A stretch of DNA of 64,000 nt from JAKQHY01 sp034429475 (GTDB lineage: Bacteria > Chloroflexota > Anaerolineae > B4-G1 > SLSP01). The stretch spans positions 139,972-203,971 of the forward strand of contig DAOUGD010000126.1 in assembly GCA_034429475.1 (NCBI GenBank), given 5' to 3'. The translations under genes and the position numbers were made by a program. The notes beneath the pieces are model-generated. The model was not told where the DNA came from, made no database searches, and saw only the letters and a program-made list of their open reading frames with translations. This document shows positions 42,813 through 50,542 of this stretch, one piece after another (position 1 is the first letter of the stretch; the number at the start of each line of letters is the position of its first letter).

Positions 42813-44315
42813 ATGATGACCCAGTGGCGCACAACTATTCAGGACCTGCTTGAGCATAGTCTGGTACGCGGCTTGTTTTTCACCCGGCATCGCTGGTGGC
42901 TGGCCGGCGTGGTATTGTTGGTCATGGTCGCCGTGGGGGTGGGCGGCGGCTGGCTCATTGTGGAGATTGACGCTCTGCCGGTGCTGGTCTTGCTGGCGGG
43001 ATTGGGGTACGCGGTCTGGGTGTTGCAGAATATTGAGATTGCCTATCTGGGCGTGATCGGCATTATTGTCTTGCTCCCCTTTGCCTCCGTTCCCTTCGAT
43101 CTGGGATTTACTCCCACCTTTTTAGACCTGACGTTGCTGGCGTTGTTTGCCGTATGGGGTTTACCCTATGTGTTGGGGGAGGAGCAGCGCTTCGTGGGGA
43201 CGCCAGTGGGGGGGGCGGTCCTGGCGTTTATGCTGATGGCGATCGGCGCTTTTGTGTCGGGATTATCGCACGGCTCTTTGACCAGTTACCTGCTGCGTCA
43301 TTTTGCCGAGGTGCTGCTCAGCATTGCGTTATTCTACCTGGTGGTGAACACAGTGCGCGACACGGGCCGCTTGCAGCGTCTGATGCGCTGGGTGGTGCTG
43401 GGCGCGACGGCGGCGGCGGCGCTGGGAATTGGCCTGTATTTTCTGCCAGATGAGCTGGCGATTCAGATTTTATCCGCCCTGGGACGCTTCGGCTATCCTA
43501 CCGGGTCGGGTGTGCTGTGGTACATCCGCGACGATCCCTCACTGATGCAGCGGGCGACCGCCACTTCAGTTCACCCCAACGTGCTGGGCAGCCTGCTCAA
43601 CGTGGCCCTGGCGATGGCGGTGCCGCAACTTTTCACCCGCCGCCCGTTTTTGCCGCACTGGCTGCTGATCGGCGCGATGGGGGTGATGGGCCTGTGCCTG
43701 GGACTGACCGTCTCGCGGGGTTCGATGGTGGGCCTGGCGGCGGCAGTCACGGCCATTGCGGTGCTGCGTTATCGCAAACTGCTGCCCTTGATGGTCGTAG
43801 GGCTGCTCCTCTTCCTGGTGCTGCCGTGGACTCAAACGCTGGTGACGCATTTTGCCGAGGGATTCTTGCGGGAAGACCTGTCAACTCAGATGCGCATGGG
43901 CGAGTACAAGGACACCTTCACCCTCATCGCCCGCTATCCTGTCTTGGGGGTGGGGTTCTCCGGCGCGCCGGACATTGACATTTACGTCGCCGTTGCCAGC
44001 GTGTACCTGTTGATTGCCGCGCAGATGGGACTGGTGGGGCTGGCTATCTTCCTTGTCATCATGGGGATGGTGCTGCTGCGCTTTTGGCGGCGGCGAGAAC
44101 GGGTCCGGGAGCATCCCGGCCTTGAGCCGCTGTGGTACGGCATCCACGCCGCCATTATTGGCGGGCTGGTCGGCGGCGTGTTTGATCACTACTTCTTCAG
44201 CCTGGATTTTCACCATTCAGTCACACTTTTCTGGCTAATCGTCGGCCTGGCGACGGCAGCAACGGAGATGATAGGAGTGAGGAGTGAGGAGCTACGAATT
44301 ACGAATTACGAATAG
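42813..44315 (+). CDS. O-antigen ligase/Wzy-like polytopic membrane protein
   Basis: The 500-residue protein has about ten to twelve TM helices, a large loop (about 225-260) and the Wzy_C-type segment HPNVLGSLLNVALAM followed by SRGSMVGLAAA, typical of O-antigen ligases and polymerases (cell-surface glycan assembly or transfer). The exact glycan is unknown. The final residues (about 486-500, GVRSEELRITNYE) are encoded by an intergenic repeat that has run into the coding end, so the natural C-terminus may once have been shorter. Translation probably starts without a leader (promoter at 42778-42805). Confidence 0.87.
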   Translation: MMTQWRTTIQDLLEHSLVRGLFFTRHRWWLAGVVLLVMVAVGVGGGWLIVEIDALPVLVLLAGLGYAVWVLQNIEIAYLGVIGIIVLLPFASVPFDLGFTPTFLDLTLLALFAVWGLPYVLGEEQRFVGTPVGGAVLAFMLMAIGAFVSGLSHGSLTSYLLRHFAEVLLSIALFYLVVNTVRDTGRLQRLMRWVVLGATAAAALGIGLYFLPDELAIQILSALGRFGYPTGSGVLWYIRDDPSLMQRATATSVHPNVLGSLLNVALAMAVPQLFTRRPFLPHWLLIGAMGVMGLCLGLTVSRGSMVGLAAAVTAIAVLRYRKLLPLMVVGLLLFLVLPWTQTLVTHFAEGFLREDLSTQMRMGEYKDTFTLIARYPVLGVGFSGAPDIDIYVAVASVYLLIAAQMGLVGLAIFLVIMGMVLLRFWRRRERVREHPGLEPLWYGIHAAIIGGLVGGVFDHYFFSLDFHHSVTLFWLIVGLATAATEMIGVRSEELRITNYE

Positions 44316-44370
44316 CGAATTATGAATTGCAACCGTTATTCGTTATTCGCTATTCGCTATTTGCTATTTG
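44274..44370. repeat. AT-rich ACGAATT/TTCGCTATT microrepeat palindrome
   Basis: GAGTGAGGAGTGAGGAG is followed by repeated ACGAATT-like units and then by TTATTCG and TTCGCTATT units that are roughly complementary, giving a long imperfect hairpin. It covers the last codons of the Wzy-like gene and the predicted -35 region of dnaN. Confidence 0.65.
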
Positions 44371-44388
44371 TTGGTTGTCCATTATACT
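44361..44388 (+). promoter_or_regulatory. Candidate dnaN promoter
   Basis: TTGCTA (44361-44366), 16-bp spacer, TATACT (44383-44388). The predicted start is near 44395. GGGAGGT (44407-44413) is the ribosome binding site. The -35 element lies within the AT-rich repeat. Confidence 0.6.
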
Positions 44389-44418
44389 TGGCTTAACTAA
44401 ACATTTGGGAGGTCCTCG

Positions 44419-45543
44419 ATGAAACTTTCTTGCCTTCAAGAAAACTTAGCCAAAGGGTTGGGGATTGTCGGACGGGCGGTGCCTTCGCGGACTACGATGC
44501 CTATTTTGAGCAACGTGCTGCTGGCGACCGATCGGGGGCAGCTTAAGCTGGCCGCGACGAACCTTGAAATGAGCGTGGTGCATTGGGTAGGGGCGCGCGC
44601 TGAGACCGAAGGTGCCATCACTGTGCCGGCGCGCAATTTCATTGACCTGGTGAATTCGCTGCCGCCTGACCAGGTGGATTTAACACTGGATGAGCAATTG
44701 CAGTTACTGTCGCTGGCGTGTGGGTCGGTGAAAGCGAGTTTCCGGGGCATCTCTGCTGAGGAATTCCCGGTAGTGCCGGCGCCTGAAGAGAGCAACGGCT
44801 TCGCGGCGGAGGCGGGGGATTTGCGCGTGGGGTTGGGGCAGGTCATCTTTGCGGCCTCAACGGATGAAAGCCATCCGGTTTTGACCGGCGTTTTGGCCGA
44901 ATTTGCCGAGGATACGTTGACCCTCGCCGCGGCCGATGGTTTCCGCCTGTCCATGCGCCGCATCCCGCTGATTCACCCCGTCCCGCAGCCGTTCAGCGTC
45001 ATCATCCCGGCCCGCGCGCTCTCCGAAGTGTTGCGCATTATTGGCAGCCAGGAGGAGCCGGTCTCCCTATCTACCACCCACCAGCACAATCAGATTTTGT
45101 TCCAGATGAAGGACACAGTTCTTAACTCCCAATTGATTGATGCGAATTTCCCGGACGTGCGGCGGATCATTCCCGCGAGCAGCGCCACGCGCGTGGTGCT
45201 GGGACGTGAGGAAATTTTGCAAGCCTGCAAGCGTGCCGCCATCTTCGCCCGCGACGCGGCCAACATCGTGACGTTGAGCATTACGCCGGGCGAAATCGTG
45301 GTCTCAGCGGATTCTTCCGAATCCGGGCAAGGCTCTACACGCCTGGCGGCCAACGTTGAAGGGGAGCTGGCGGAGTTGGAGATTGCCTTCAACGTGCGCT
45401 TCCTGACCGATGTGTTTTCCGCGCTGGCAATGCCGCAGGTGTCGTTGGAATTGAACGCGCCAACCAACCCTGGCGTGATCAAGTCCATCGGCGACGACGC
45501 CTTTGTCCACGTCGTGATGCCGATGCACTTGGGGCGGCGTTAG
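44419..45543 (+). CDS. dnaN: DNA polymerase III beta subunit (sliding clamp)
   Basis: The 374 residues match the usual length of bacterial beta clamps and cover three clamp domains (about 1-120, 128-250 and 255-374). Typical features are the MKLSCLQENLAKGL start, PILSNVLLATD in domain 1, HPVLTGVLAEF and DGFRLSMRR in domain 2, and the C-terminal VVMPMHLGRR, close to the family VMPMRL ending. The clamp encircles DNA as a dimer and tethers replicase and repair factors. dnaA and recF are not adjacent in this window. Confidence 0.96.
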   Translation: MKLSCLQENLAKGLGIVGRAVPSRTTMPILSNVLLATDRGQLKLAATNLEMSVVHWVGARAETEGAITVPARNFIDLVNSLPPDQVDLTLDEQLQLLSLACGSVKASFRGISAEEFPVVPAPEESNGFAAEAGDLRVGLGQVIFAASTDESHPVLTGVLAEFAEDTLTLAAADGFRLSMRRIPLIHPVPQPFSVIIPARALSEVLRIIGSQEEPVSLSTTHQHNQILFQMKDTVLNSQLIDANFPDVRRIIPASSATRVVLGREEILQACKRAAIFARDAANIVTLSITPGEIVVSADSSESGQGSTRLAANVEGELAELEIAFNVRFLTDVFSALAMPQVSLELNAPTNPGVIKSIGDDAFVHVVMPMHLGRR

Positions 45544-45581
45544 TCTGCGGCAAGTTGTTGCAACTTCATGGGGGTCTTGCG

Positions 45582-45608
45582 GAGGGTTCGCCCTTCGGAA
45601 GGCTTTTT
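45582..45608 (+). terminator. Possible first terminator after dnaN
   Basis: A stem of about 7 bp with a TTCG loop (GCGGAGGG/CCCTTCGG, one G-T pair) is followed by AAGGC and TTTTTT (45604-45609). Spacing between stem and T-run is longer than usual. Confidence 0.5.
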
Positions 45609-45617
45609 TGATAATCC

Positions 45618-45666
45618 CAGGGCTAGAGATGTGGTGTGTGATCTCATCTCTGGCCCTGTTGTGTTT
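45618..45666 (+). terminator. Long hairpin between dnaN and the Lon-family gene (terminator or leader structure)
   Basis: CAGGGCTAGAGATG (45618-45631) pairs with CATCTCTGGCCCTG (45645-45658) across a 13-nt loop, with one G-T pair. TTGTGTTT follows, then the next start codon only 17 nt later. It could terminate dnaN or fold in the leader of the protease mRNA. Confidence 0.6.
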
Positions 45667-45682
45667 ATAGAGGCGAGAATTT

Positions 45683-48118
45683 ATGGATGAAGTCAATCAG
45701 TCGTTAGAACTTTCCCCGGAAATCCTGTGCCGGCGGTGCGATCCGGCGCACTTTACCGATACTGCTGCTGAGACGTTGCCCGACATCCCCGACATTATTG
45801 GGCAGGAGCGGGCTGTAGAGGCGATCCGTTTTGGCCTGGATATCCGCAGCCCCGGCTTTAATCTCTTCGTGACGGGGCCGACGGGTACGGGGCGCCGTTC
45901 TATTTTACAACACCTGGTTGCTCAGCAGGCGGCCAAGGAGCTGACGCCGGGCGATTGGGTGTACGTAAATTATTTCACCGACTCGCGCGCGCCGCGAGCG
46001 ATTTGCCTGCCGGCGCGCCAGGGGGTGCAGTTCCGCGACGATATGGAGCGTTTCACCGGCGCGATTGGGGAACGTTTGGTGCGCGCTTTCGAAACCGATC
46101 AGTATGCTGAGGCGCTGGATGCCCTGGACCAAAAGTACCTGAAGATACAAAGTGAGGCCCTGTCGGGCGTCGAGATGGCCTGCCAGGAGTACGGGTTCAA
46201 GTTGATGCAGTCGGCTTCTGGGTTGTACGTTGCGCCCGTGCATGAGGGGGAAGTGCTGTCGGCCGAGGATTTTGACGCGCTGCCGGAGGAGGCGCGCAAG
46301 CGCATCGAGACGGATATGGAGATGTTGGACGGCTTATTGGACACCGCCTTGCGGCGTCTGCGGGAGCATGAGCGCGCCGCGCAGGCCGAAATTGAGGCGC
46401 TGGATCGCAGTGTGGCCGATTTCACCATTCAACCGCTGCTTCAGGAATTGGAAGACAAATATGCAGCGCAACCGGAGGTTAAGGTATATCTGGCGGAGGT
46501 GCGGCAGGACATCGTGCAGCGCCTCGATCTGTTCCGCGATGGCGGGGGCGAAGCTGCGGAAGAGCGGGCTTCGTCGCTGGATGTGCCGCTGCCGCAGCGT
46601 TACCGCGTCAACCTGTTTGTGGATCATCGCCAGACGCAGGGGGCGCCGGTGATCATCGAAGAAATGCCGACGTATGAGAAGCTCTTTGGGCGCATTGAGT
46701 ACGATATACGCCACGGCTCGACGATGACCGATCACACCCTGCTCCGCCCCGGCGCGCTGCACCTGGCGAACGGTGGATACTTGATTCTGGATGCGGAGGC
46801 GCTGTTTGAGTCGGCTCACATGTGGGCGGAGTTGAAGCGCGCCTTGTTGACCGACACGCTGCGCATTGAATCCCCTGACAGCCAGCAACTGGTCAGCATG
46901 GTGACGCCCAAACCGGAACCGATTCCCCTACAAGTGAAGATTATTTTACAGGGCACGCCGGAAATTTACTACGCACTCTATGACTACGACGAAGATTTCG
47001 CCAAGTTGTTCAAAGTATTGGCTGAGTTCGAGCCGACCATGCCGCGCACGCCGGAGATCGAGCAGATCTACGGGCGTTTTGTGCGCGCACTGTGCGCGGA
47101 GGAAGGGCTACTGCCCTTCACGCCGGGGGCGCTGGCGCGGGTGGTGGACTTTGGCGCGTGGTTGGCCGACTATCAGGAACGGTTAAGCGCGCGCTTTGGT
47201 CCCATTGCCGACCTCGTGCGGGAGTCTGTGTATTGGGCGCGGCGCAGCGGGCAAGAATCCGTGCGGTATGAGGATGTGCTGCACGCACTGGCGCAACAGA
47301 AGCGCCGCGTCAGTCTGTCCGAGGACATCATCCGCCGCGAGATTTTGGAGAACAGCCTGGTGGTGATGACGGAGGGGACGGCGGTTGGGCAGATTAACGG
47401 CCTGTCGGTCATCACGGCGGGGGGGTATAGCTACGGGCTGCCCATCCGGATCACGGCGCGCGCGTATGTAGGACGGGGCAACGTCCTGGACGTGCAGCGT
47501 GAGGTTCAGTTGGGCGGGCCGATCCACGGCAAAGGGGTTTTGTCGCTGGTGGGATATTTCGGCGGGCAGTATGGCACGGAACATTCGCTTTCGATGGAAG
47601 CCAGCCTGAGTTTTGAGCAGTTGTACGACGAAATTGAGGGCGACAGCGCCTCTTCCGCCGAACTGTATGCCCTGATTTCCGCCGTCTCACAGGCGCCGCT
47701 ACGTCAGGATTTGGCCGTCACCGGAGCGGTGGATCAGTTGGGGCGGGTGCTGGCGATTGGCGGAGTCAATGAAAAGATCGAGGGTTTCTTTGAAATTTGC
47801 CGCAGTCGGGGGTTCACCGGCACGCAGGGGGTGATCATTCCCGTTTCCAATCTGCGCAATTTGATGCTGAGAGAAGAGGTCGTTGAGGCCGTGCGGGCGG
47901 GGCACTTTCACGTCTACGCGGTCGCCACAGTAGACGAGGGACTATCCTTGCTGACGGGGGTGGTGGCCGGGGTGCGGGACGCCGAGGGGGTCTTCCCAGA
48001 AGGGTCCATTCATGCGGCGGCAGAGGCGCGCCTACAGGAGTTTGCGGCCCATTCCAGGGGCGATCACGACGAGGATGAACCGCTTGACGACGAACCTCTG
48101 GCCGGTCGGGTGGACTAG
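45683..48118 (+). CDS. Lon-family (S16) ATP-dependent protease, AAA_32/LonB-like
   Basis: The 811-residue protein has an N-terminal AAA-like region with a modified Walker A (GPTGTGRRS, 65-73, Arg in place of the usual Lys), an insertion with coiled coils (about 130-290), a central LonB-type AAA region (about 330-520, GGYLILDAEALF) and a C-terminal S16 protease domain (about 570-785). The catalytic dyad is visible: Ser655 in GDSASSAE and Lys698 in GGVNEKIEGFF, 43 residues apart as in E. coli Lon. Likely role: cytoplasmic protein quality control. No TM helices are seen, unlike archaeal LonB. It ends in an overlap of stop codons with the convergent gene. Confidence 0.92.
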   Translation: MDEVNQSLELSPEILCRRCDPAHFTDTAAETLPDIPDIIGQERAVEAIRFGLDIRSPGFNLFVTGPTGTGRRSILQHLVAQQAAKELTPGDWVYVNYFTDSRAPRAICLPARQGVQFRDDMERFTGAIGERLVRAFETDQYAEALDALDQKYLKIQSEALSGVEMACQEYGFKLMQSASGLYVAPVHEGEVLSAEDFDALPEEARKRIETDMEMLDGLLDTALRRLREHERAAQAEIEALDRSVADFTIQPLLQELEDKYAAQPEVKVYLAEVRQDIVQRLDLFRDGGGEAAEERASSLDVPLPQRYRVNLFVDHRQTQGAPVIIEEMPTYEKLFGRIEYDIRHGSTMTDHTLLRPGALHLANGGYLILDAEALFESAHMWAELKRALLTDTLRIESPDSQQLVSMVTPKPEPIPLQVKIILQGTPEIYYALYDYDEDFAKLFKVLAEFEPTMPRTPEIEQIYGRFVRALCAEEGLLPFTPGALARVVDFGAWLADYQERLSARFGPIADLVRESVYWARRSGQESVRYEDVLHALAQQKRRVSLSEDIIRREILENSLVVMTEGTAVGQINGLSVITAGGYSYGLPIRITARAYVGRGNVLDVQREVQLGGPIHGKGVLSLVGYFGGQYGTEHSLSMEASLSFEQLYDEIEGDSASSAELYALISAVSQAPLRQDLAVTGAVDQLGRVLAIGGVNEKIEGFFEICRSRGFTGTQGVIIPVSNLRNLMLREEVVEAVRAGHFHVYAVATVDEGLSLLTGVVAGVRDAEGVFPEGSIHAAAEARLQEFAAHSRGDHDEDEPLDDEPLAGRVD

Positions 48119-48540
48119 CTTTTAATTTCCACCCCTTTGAGGGTGTAGTAAAAGGTCAGGGACTCGTTCATACCGGCTTTGATGCGGCGCTGCATTTGAT
48201 CCATCACGTCGGTAAAGACGATGCCATCGTCTTCATCACGGGGACATATCACGCCCAGTTGCGGCTTGCGTCCCGCGCTTTGGACGCCCCAGGCGCCGTT
48301 GAAGCGGCGGCGGAACGTTTCGCCAAGGAAGGCACCCCATACCATCACGATTTCTTGAGAGGGTTCGGGAAATTGCTTCAGATGACGGTCAATCCACTCG
48401 TCCAACATTTGCAAGCCAATGGCATTGTATTCGACTTCCAGCCCGGCAAACCGGCTCAAACTCACGCGTGCACGCTCGGCCAACTCGGTGAGTTGGTTGG
48501 ATTGGTTGGGCGGGATAAATTTGATGGGTGATTGGGACAT
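48115..48540 (-). CDS. Small protein of unknown function
   Basis: The 141-residue soluble protein has a helical first half (about 18-75, AERARVSLSRFAGLEVEYNA, LQMLDEWIDRHL) and a second half beginning WGAFLGETFRRRFNGAWGV, then LGVICPRDEDDGIVF. This arrangement is seen in small uncharacterised families but I cannot name one with confidence. ATG 48540 has GAGGTG upstream and is preferred over GTG 48546. A good promoter lies at 48637-48664. Its stop codon overlaps the Lon-family stop codon in CTAG. Confidence 0.7.
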   Translation of the reverse strand: MSQSPIKFIPPNQSNQLTELAERARVSLSRFAGLEVEYNAIGLQMLDEWIDRHLKQFPEPSQEIVMVWGAFLGETFRRRFNGAWGVQSAGRKPQLGVICPRDEDDGIVFTDVMDQMQRRIKAGMNESLTFYYTLKGVEIKS

Positions 48541-48636
48541 AGTCACCTCAAAAACGGCGAAACTATCTCTTGATTTTGTTAATTGGATGAGGTTTGAAGG
48601 CAGTTTCTCACGAATTCCTAATCATTACCTGACTTT

Positions 48637-48664
48637 ATTATAGCACAACTAAGGCATGTAACAA
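48637..48664 (-). promoter_or_regulatory. Sigma70-type promoter for the small unknown gene
   Basis: On the minus strand: TTGTTA (48664-48659), 16-bp spacer, TATAAT (48642-48637). The predicted leader is about 90 nt. Confidence 0.65.
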
Positions 48665-48752
48665 ATCCTTTTAGAAAAACGGGGGTGAAATTTCACAATT
48701 TAGGTCAAGCGCCGGGCCACAGGGGGGGACTTTTGTAAACGATTTGTAAAAG

Positions 48753-48780
48753 TTGGCTAGGTTCTTTTTTTGATTATAAT
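48753..48780 (+). promoter_or_regulatory. Sigma70-type promoter for the MBL-fold gene
   Basis: TTGGCT (48753-48758), 16-bp spacer, TATAAT (48775-48780), with AGGAG-type sequence before ATG 48819. Confidence 0.65.
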
Positions 48781-48818
48781 GTTAGAGAAAAATAGCCTGA
48801 GCGAGATAGGAGCAGTCA

Positions 48819-49472
48819 ATGGAATTGACGTGGTATGGGTTAGGATGTTTTCGGATTGTGGAACGCGGCTTCCCGGCTGTCGTGACCGATCCATTCAATG
48901 AGGAAGAGTGCGGCCTGGTTTTGCCGCATACCCGTGCGGAAGTGGTGACCAGCAGTGAGTTTATGGATGAACCAGAAAAGGCGCGGTGGAAGGGGCTGCG
49001 GAACGTGGAGCATACCTTTGCCGGGCCAGGAGAATACGAAGTTGGAGGGCTGTTTATCACCGGCATCGCCACTTCCCGCGATGCCAAACAGAGCGCCGAA
49101 TTGGGGCAGAACATTGTGTACGTCTTCAACGTCAACGGCGTGGTGGTGTGTCACCTGGGGGCCTTGGGGAATATTCCCACGCAGGCGCAGGTTGAAGCGA
49201 TGGGGGGCATCCACGTGTTATTGCTGCCGGTAGGTCTCCCCAAGGGACTGACGGCTGAAATGGCGTCGGAAGTCGTCAGTCTGATCGAGCCGGACATTGT
49301 AGTGCCGATGCAGTACATGACCCCCAACTTGGCCCTCAAGCGTGAGCCGGTAACGCGGTTCTTGAAGGAGATGGGGATTACTCAGGCCGCCACGGAGTCC
49401 AGCCTGAAAGTGACCGGCGGCAGCGAGCAAGAAGAAACTCAGGTGATCTTGTTGGAACCTCAAAAAGCCTGA
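48819..49472 (+). CDS. Metallo-beta-lactamase-fold protein (UlaG-like), metal ligands degenerate
   Basis: The 217-residue protein starts TWYGLGCFRI and contains VVTDPF, GPGEYEVGGLFITGI and VVCHLGALG, which match the Lactamase_B_3/UlaG-like fold. The expected HxHxDH metal motif after the VVT strand is replaced by SSEFMD (residues 45-50), and the usual HLGDLG reads HLGALG. Hydrolase activity is therefore doubtful; the fold may serve another purpose. No signal peptide. It lies 48 nt upstream of the TPR gene and may be co-transcribed with it. Confidence 0.82.
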   Translation: MELTWYGLGCFRIVERGFPAVVTDPFNEEECGLVLPHTRAEVVTSSEFMDEPEKARWKGLRNVEHTFAGPGEYEVGGLFITGIATSRDAKQSAELGQNIVYVFNVNGVVVCHLGALGNIPTQAQVEAMGGIHVLLLPVGLPKGLTAEMASEVVSLIEPDIVVPMQYMTPNLALKREPVTRFLKEMGITQAATESSLKVTGGSEQEETQVILLEPQKA

Positions 49473-49520
49473 GATGGGTGCCCTGAGCAAGATTCGATGA
49501 TTTTGTAATGAGGAGGGATT

Positions 49521-50333
49521 ATGCAAAAACGTCTTGTGGTGAGTATCGTAGCCATTGTGTTGGTCGTGGGGGCTTTGGGCTTCGGGGGATACTACTTGAT
49601 GCGGAAGCCGACGGAGACGCCCACGCCTACCGGCGTTGTGGCGGGGGGCGACATCCAGGCGGCGCAGGCTCAACTGGATGCCGGTCAGTTCGCGGCGGCC
49701 AAGGCGACGTTGGAACAAGTGCTTGTGAAGGATGCCGGCGACGCCGAGGCGCACTTCTTGTTGGGATTGGCGCACTTCAATCTGCAAGAGTATGCCGAAG
49801 CCAGGGCGTCCTTTAATCGTTCGGTAGAACTCGATCCTGGACGGGCCGCGGCGGTGCATCACAACCTCGGCGTTCTGGCTTATCAGTTAGGGGAGATGGA
49901 CACGGCCGTGTCGGAATTTCAGGCCGCGCTGGCCATTGATGCCCAGGATGCCGACTCTCATTATCAATTGGGCGCTACCTATCTGGTGATGGCCTTCCCT
50001 TCGGGGGCGCTCCAACCTGATGCGAACTATCTCGCCAAGTCGCAATCCGAATTTGAGTTGGCATTGGAGTCTGCGCCGAATAAGCCAGAAGCCTTGGTGG
50101 GGTTGGCAAACATTTATATATTCCAGAACAAGGTAGACGACGCCATCACGCTGCTGGAAAACGCCCTGGAGCAGTCGCCTGATATGCGCGAGGCGCTGTT
50201 TGCTTTAGGGCGCGCCTACGCCGTGGCCGGGAAAAACGCTCAGGCCAAAGAGACGCTCCAACGTTTCCTGGATACGGACCCGCCGGATGTGTGGGCGCAG
50301 GAAGCGCAACAAGTCCTCGACCAGTTGGAGTAG
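49521..50333 (+). CDS. Membrane-anchored TPR protein
   Basis: The 270-residue protein has an N-terminal signal anchor (about 5-27, LVVSIVAIVLVVGALGFGGYYLM), a Pro/Thr-rich linker and about five to six tetratricopeptide repeats (about 44-265; AHFLLGLAHFNLQEYAEARASF, HHNLGVLAYQLGEMDTAVSEF, ALVGLANIYIFQNKVDDAITLL, ALFALGRAYAVAGKNAQAKETL). The repeats probably lie outside the membrane and mediate protein binding. GAGGAGGG precedes ATG 49521. No enzymatic domain. Partner unknown. Confidence 0.88.
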   Translation: MQKRLVVSIVAIVLVVGALGFGGYYLMRKPTETPTPTGVVAGGDIQAAQAQLDAGQFAAAKATLEQVLVKDAGDAEAHFLLGLAHFNLQEYAEARASFNRSVELDPGRAAAVHHNLGVLAYQLGEMDTAVSEFQAALAIDAQDADSHYQLGATYLVMAFPSGALQPDANYLAKSQSEFELALESAPNKPEALVGLANIYIFQNKVDDAITLLENALEQSPDMREALFALGRAYAVAGKNAQAKETLQRFLDTDPPDVWAQEAQQVLDQLE

Positions 50334-50356
50334 TAAGTTAGATTTGGGTTTGCCGC

Positions 50357-50385
50357 TTGTGATGGTGTGTTACCTGTGTTATACT
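50357..50385 (+). promoter_or_regulatory. Candidate promoter of the DUF11 protein gene
   Basis: TTGTGA (50357-50362), 17-bp spacer, TATACT (50380-50385). The resulting leader would be about 150 nt, in which I see no recognisable regulatory RNA. Confidence 0.45.
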
Positions 50386-50542
50386 GGAAGGGTAGTTTGA
50401 TGAGAGTTGTTATATGCTCCGTTTGTGTTCCATCCATCACTCTCCTGAAAAGGCCGGGATTTTAGAATTCAAAACAGCACAATGTCCTGGTTTTTGTAGT
50501 CTCTTTCAGTGGAGTCATCAATGATACCAAGAGGAGGATAGC

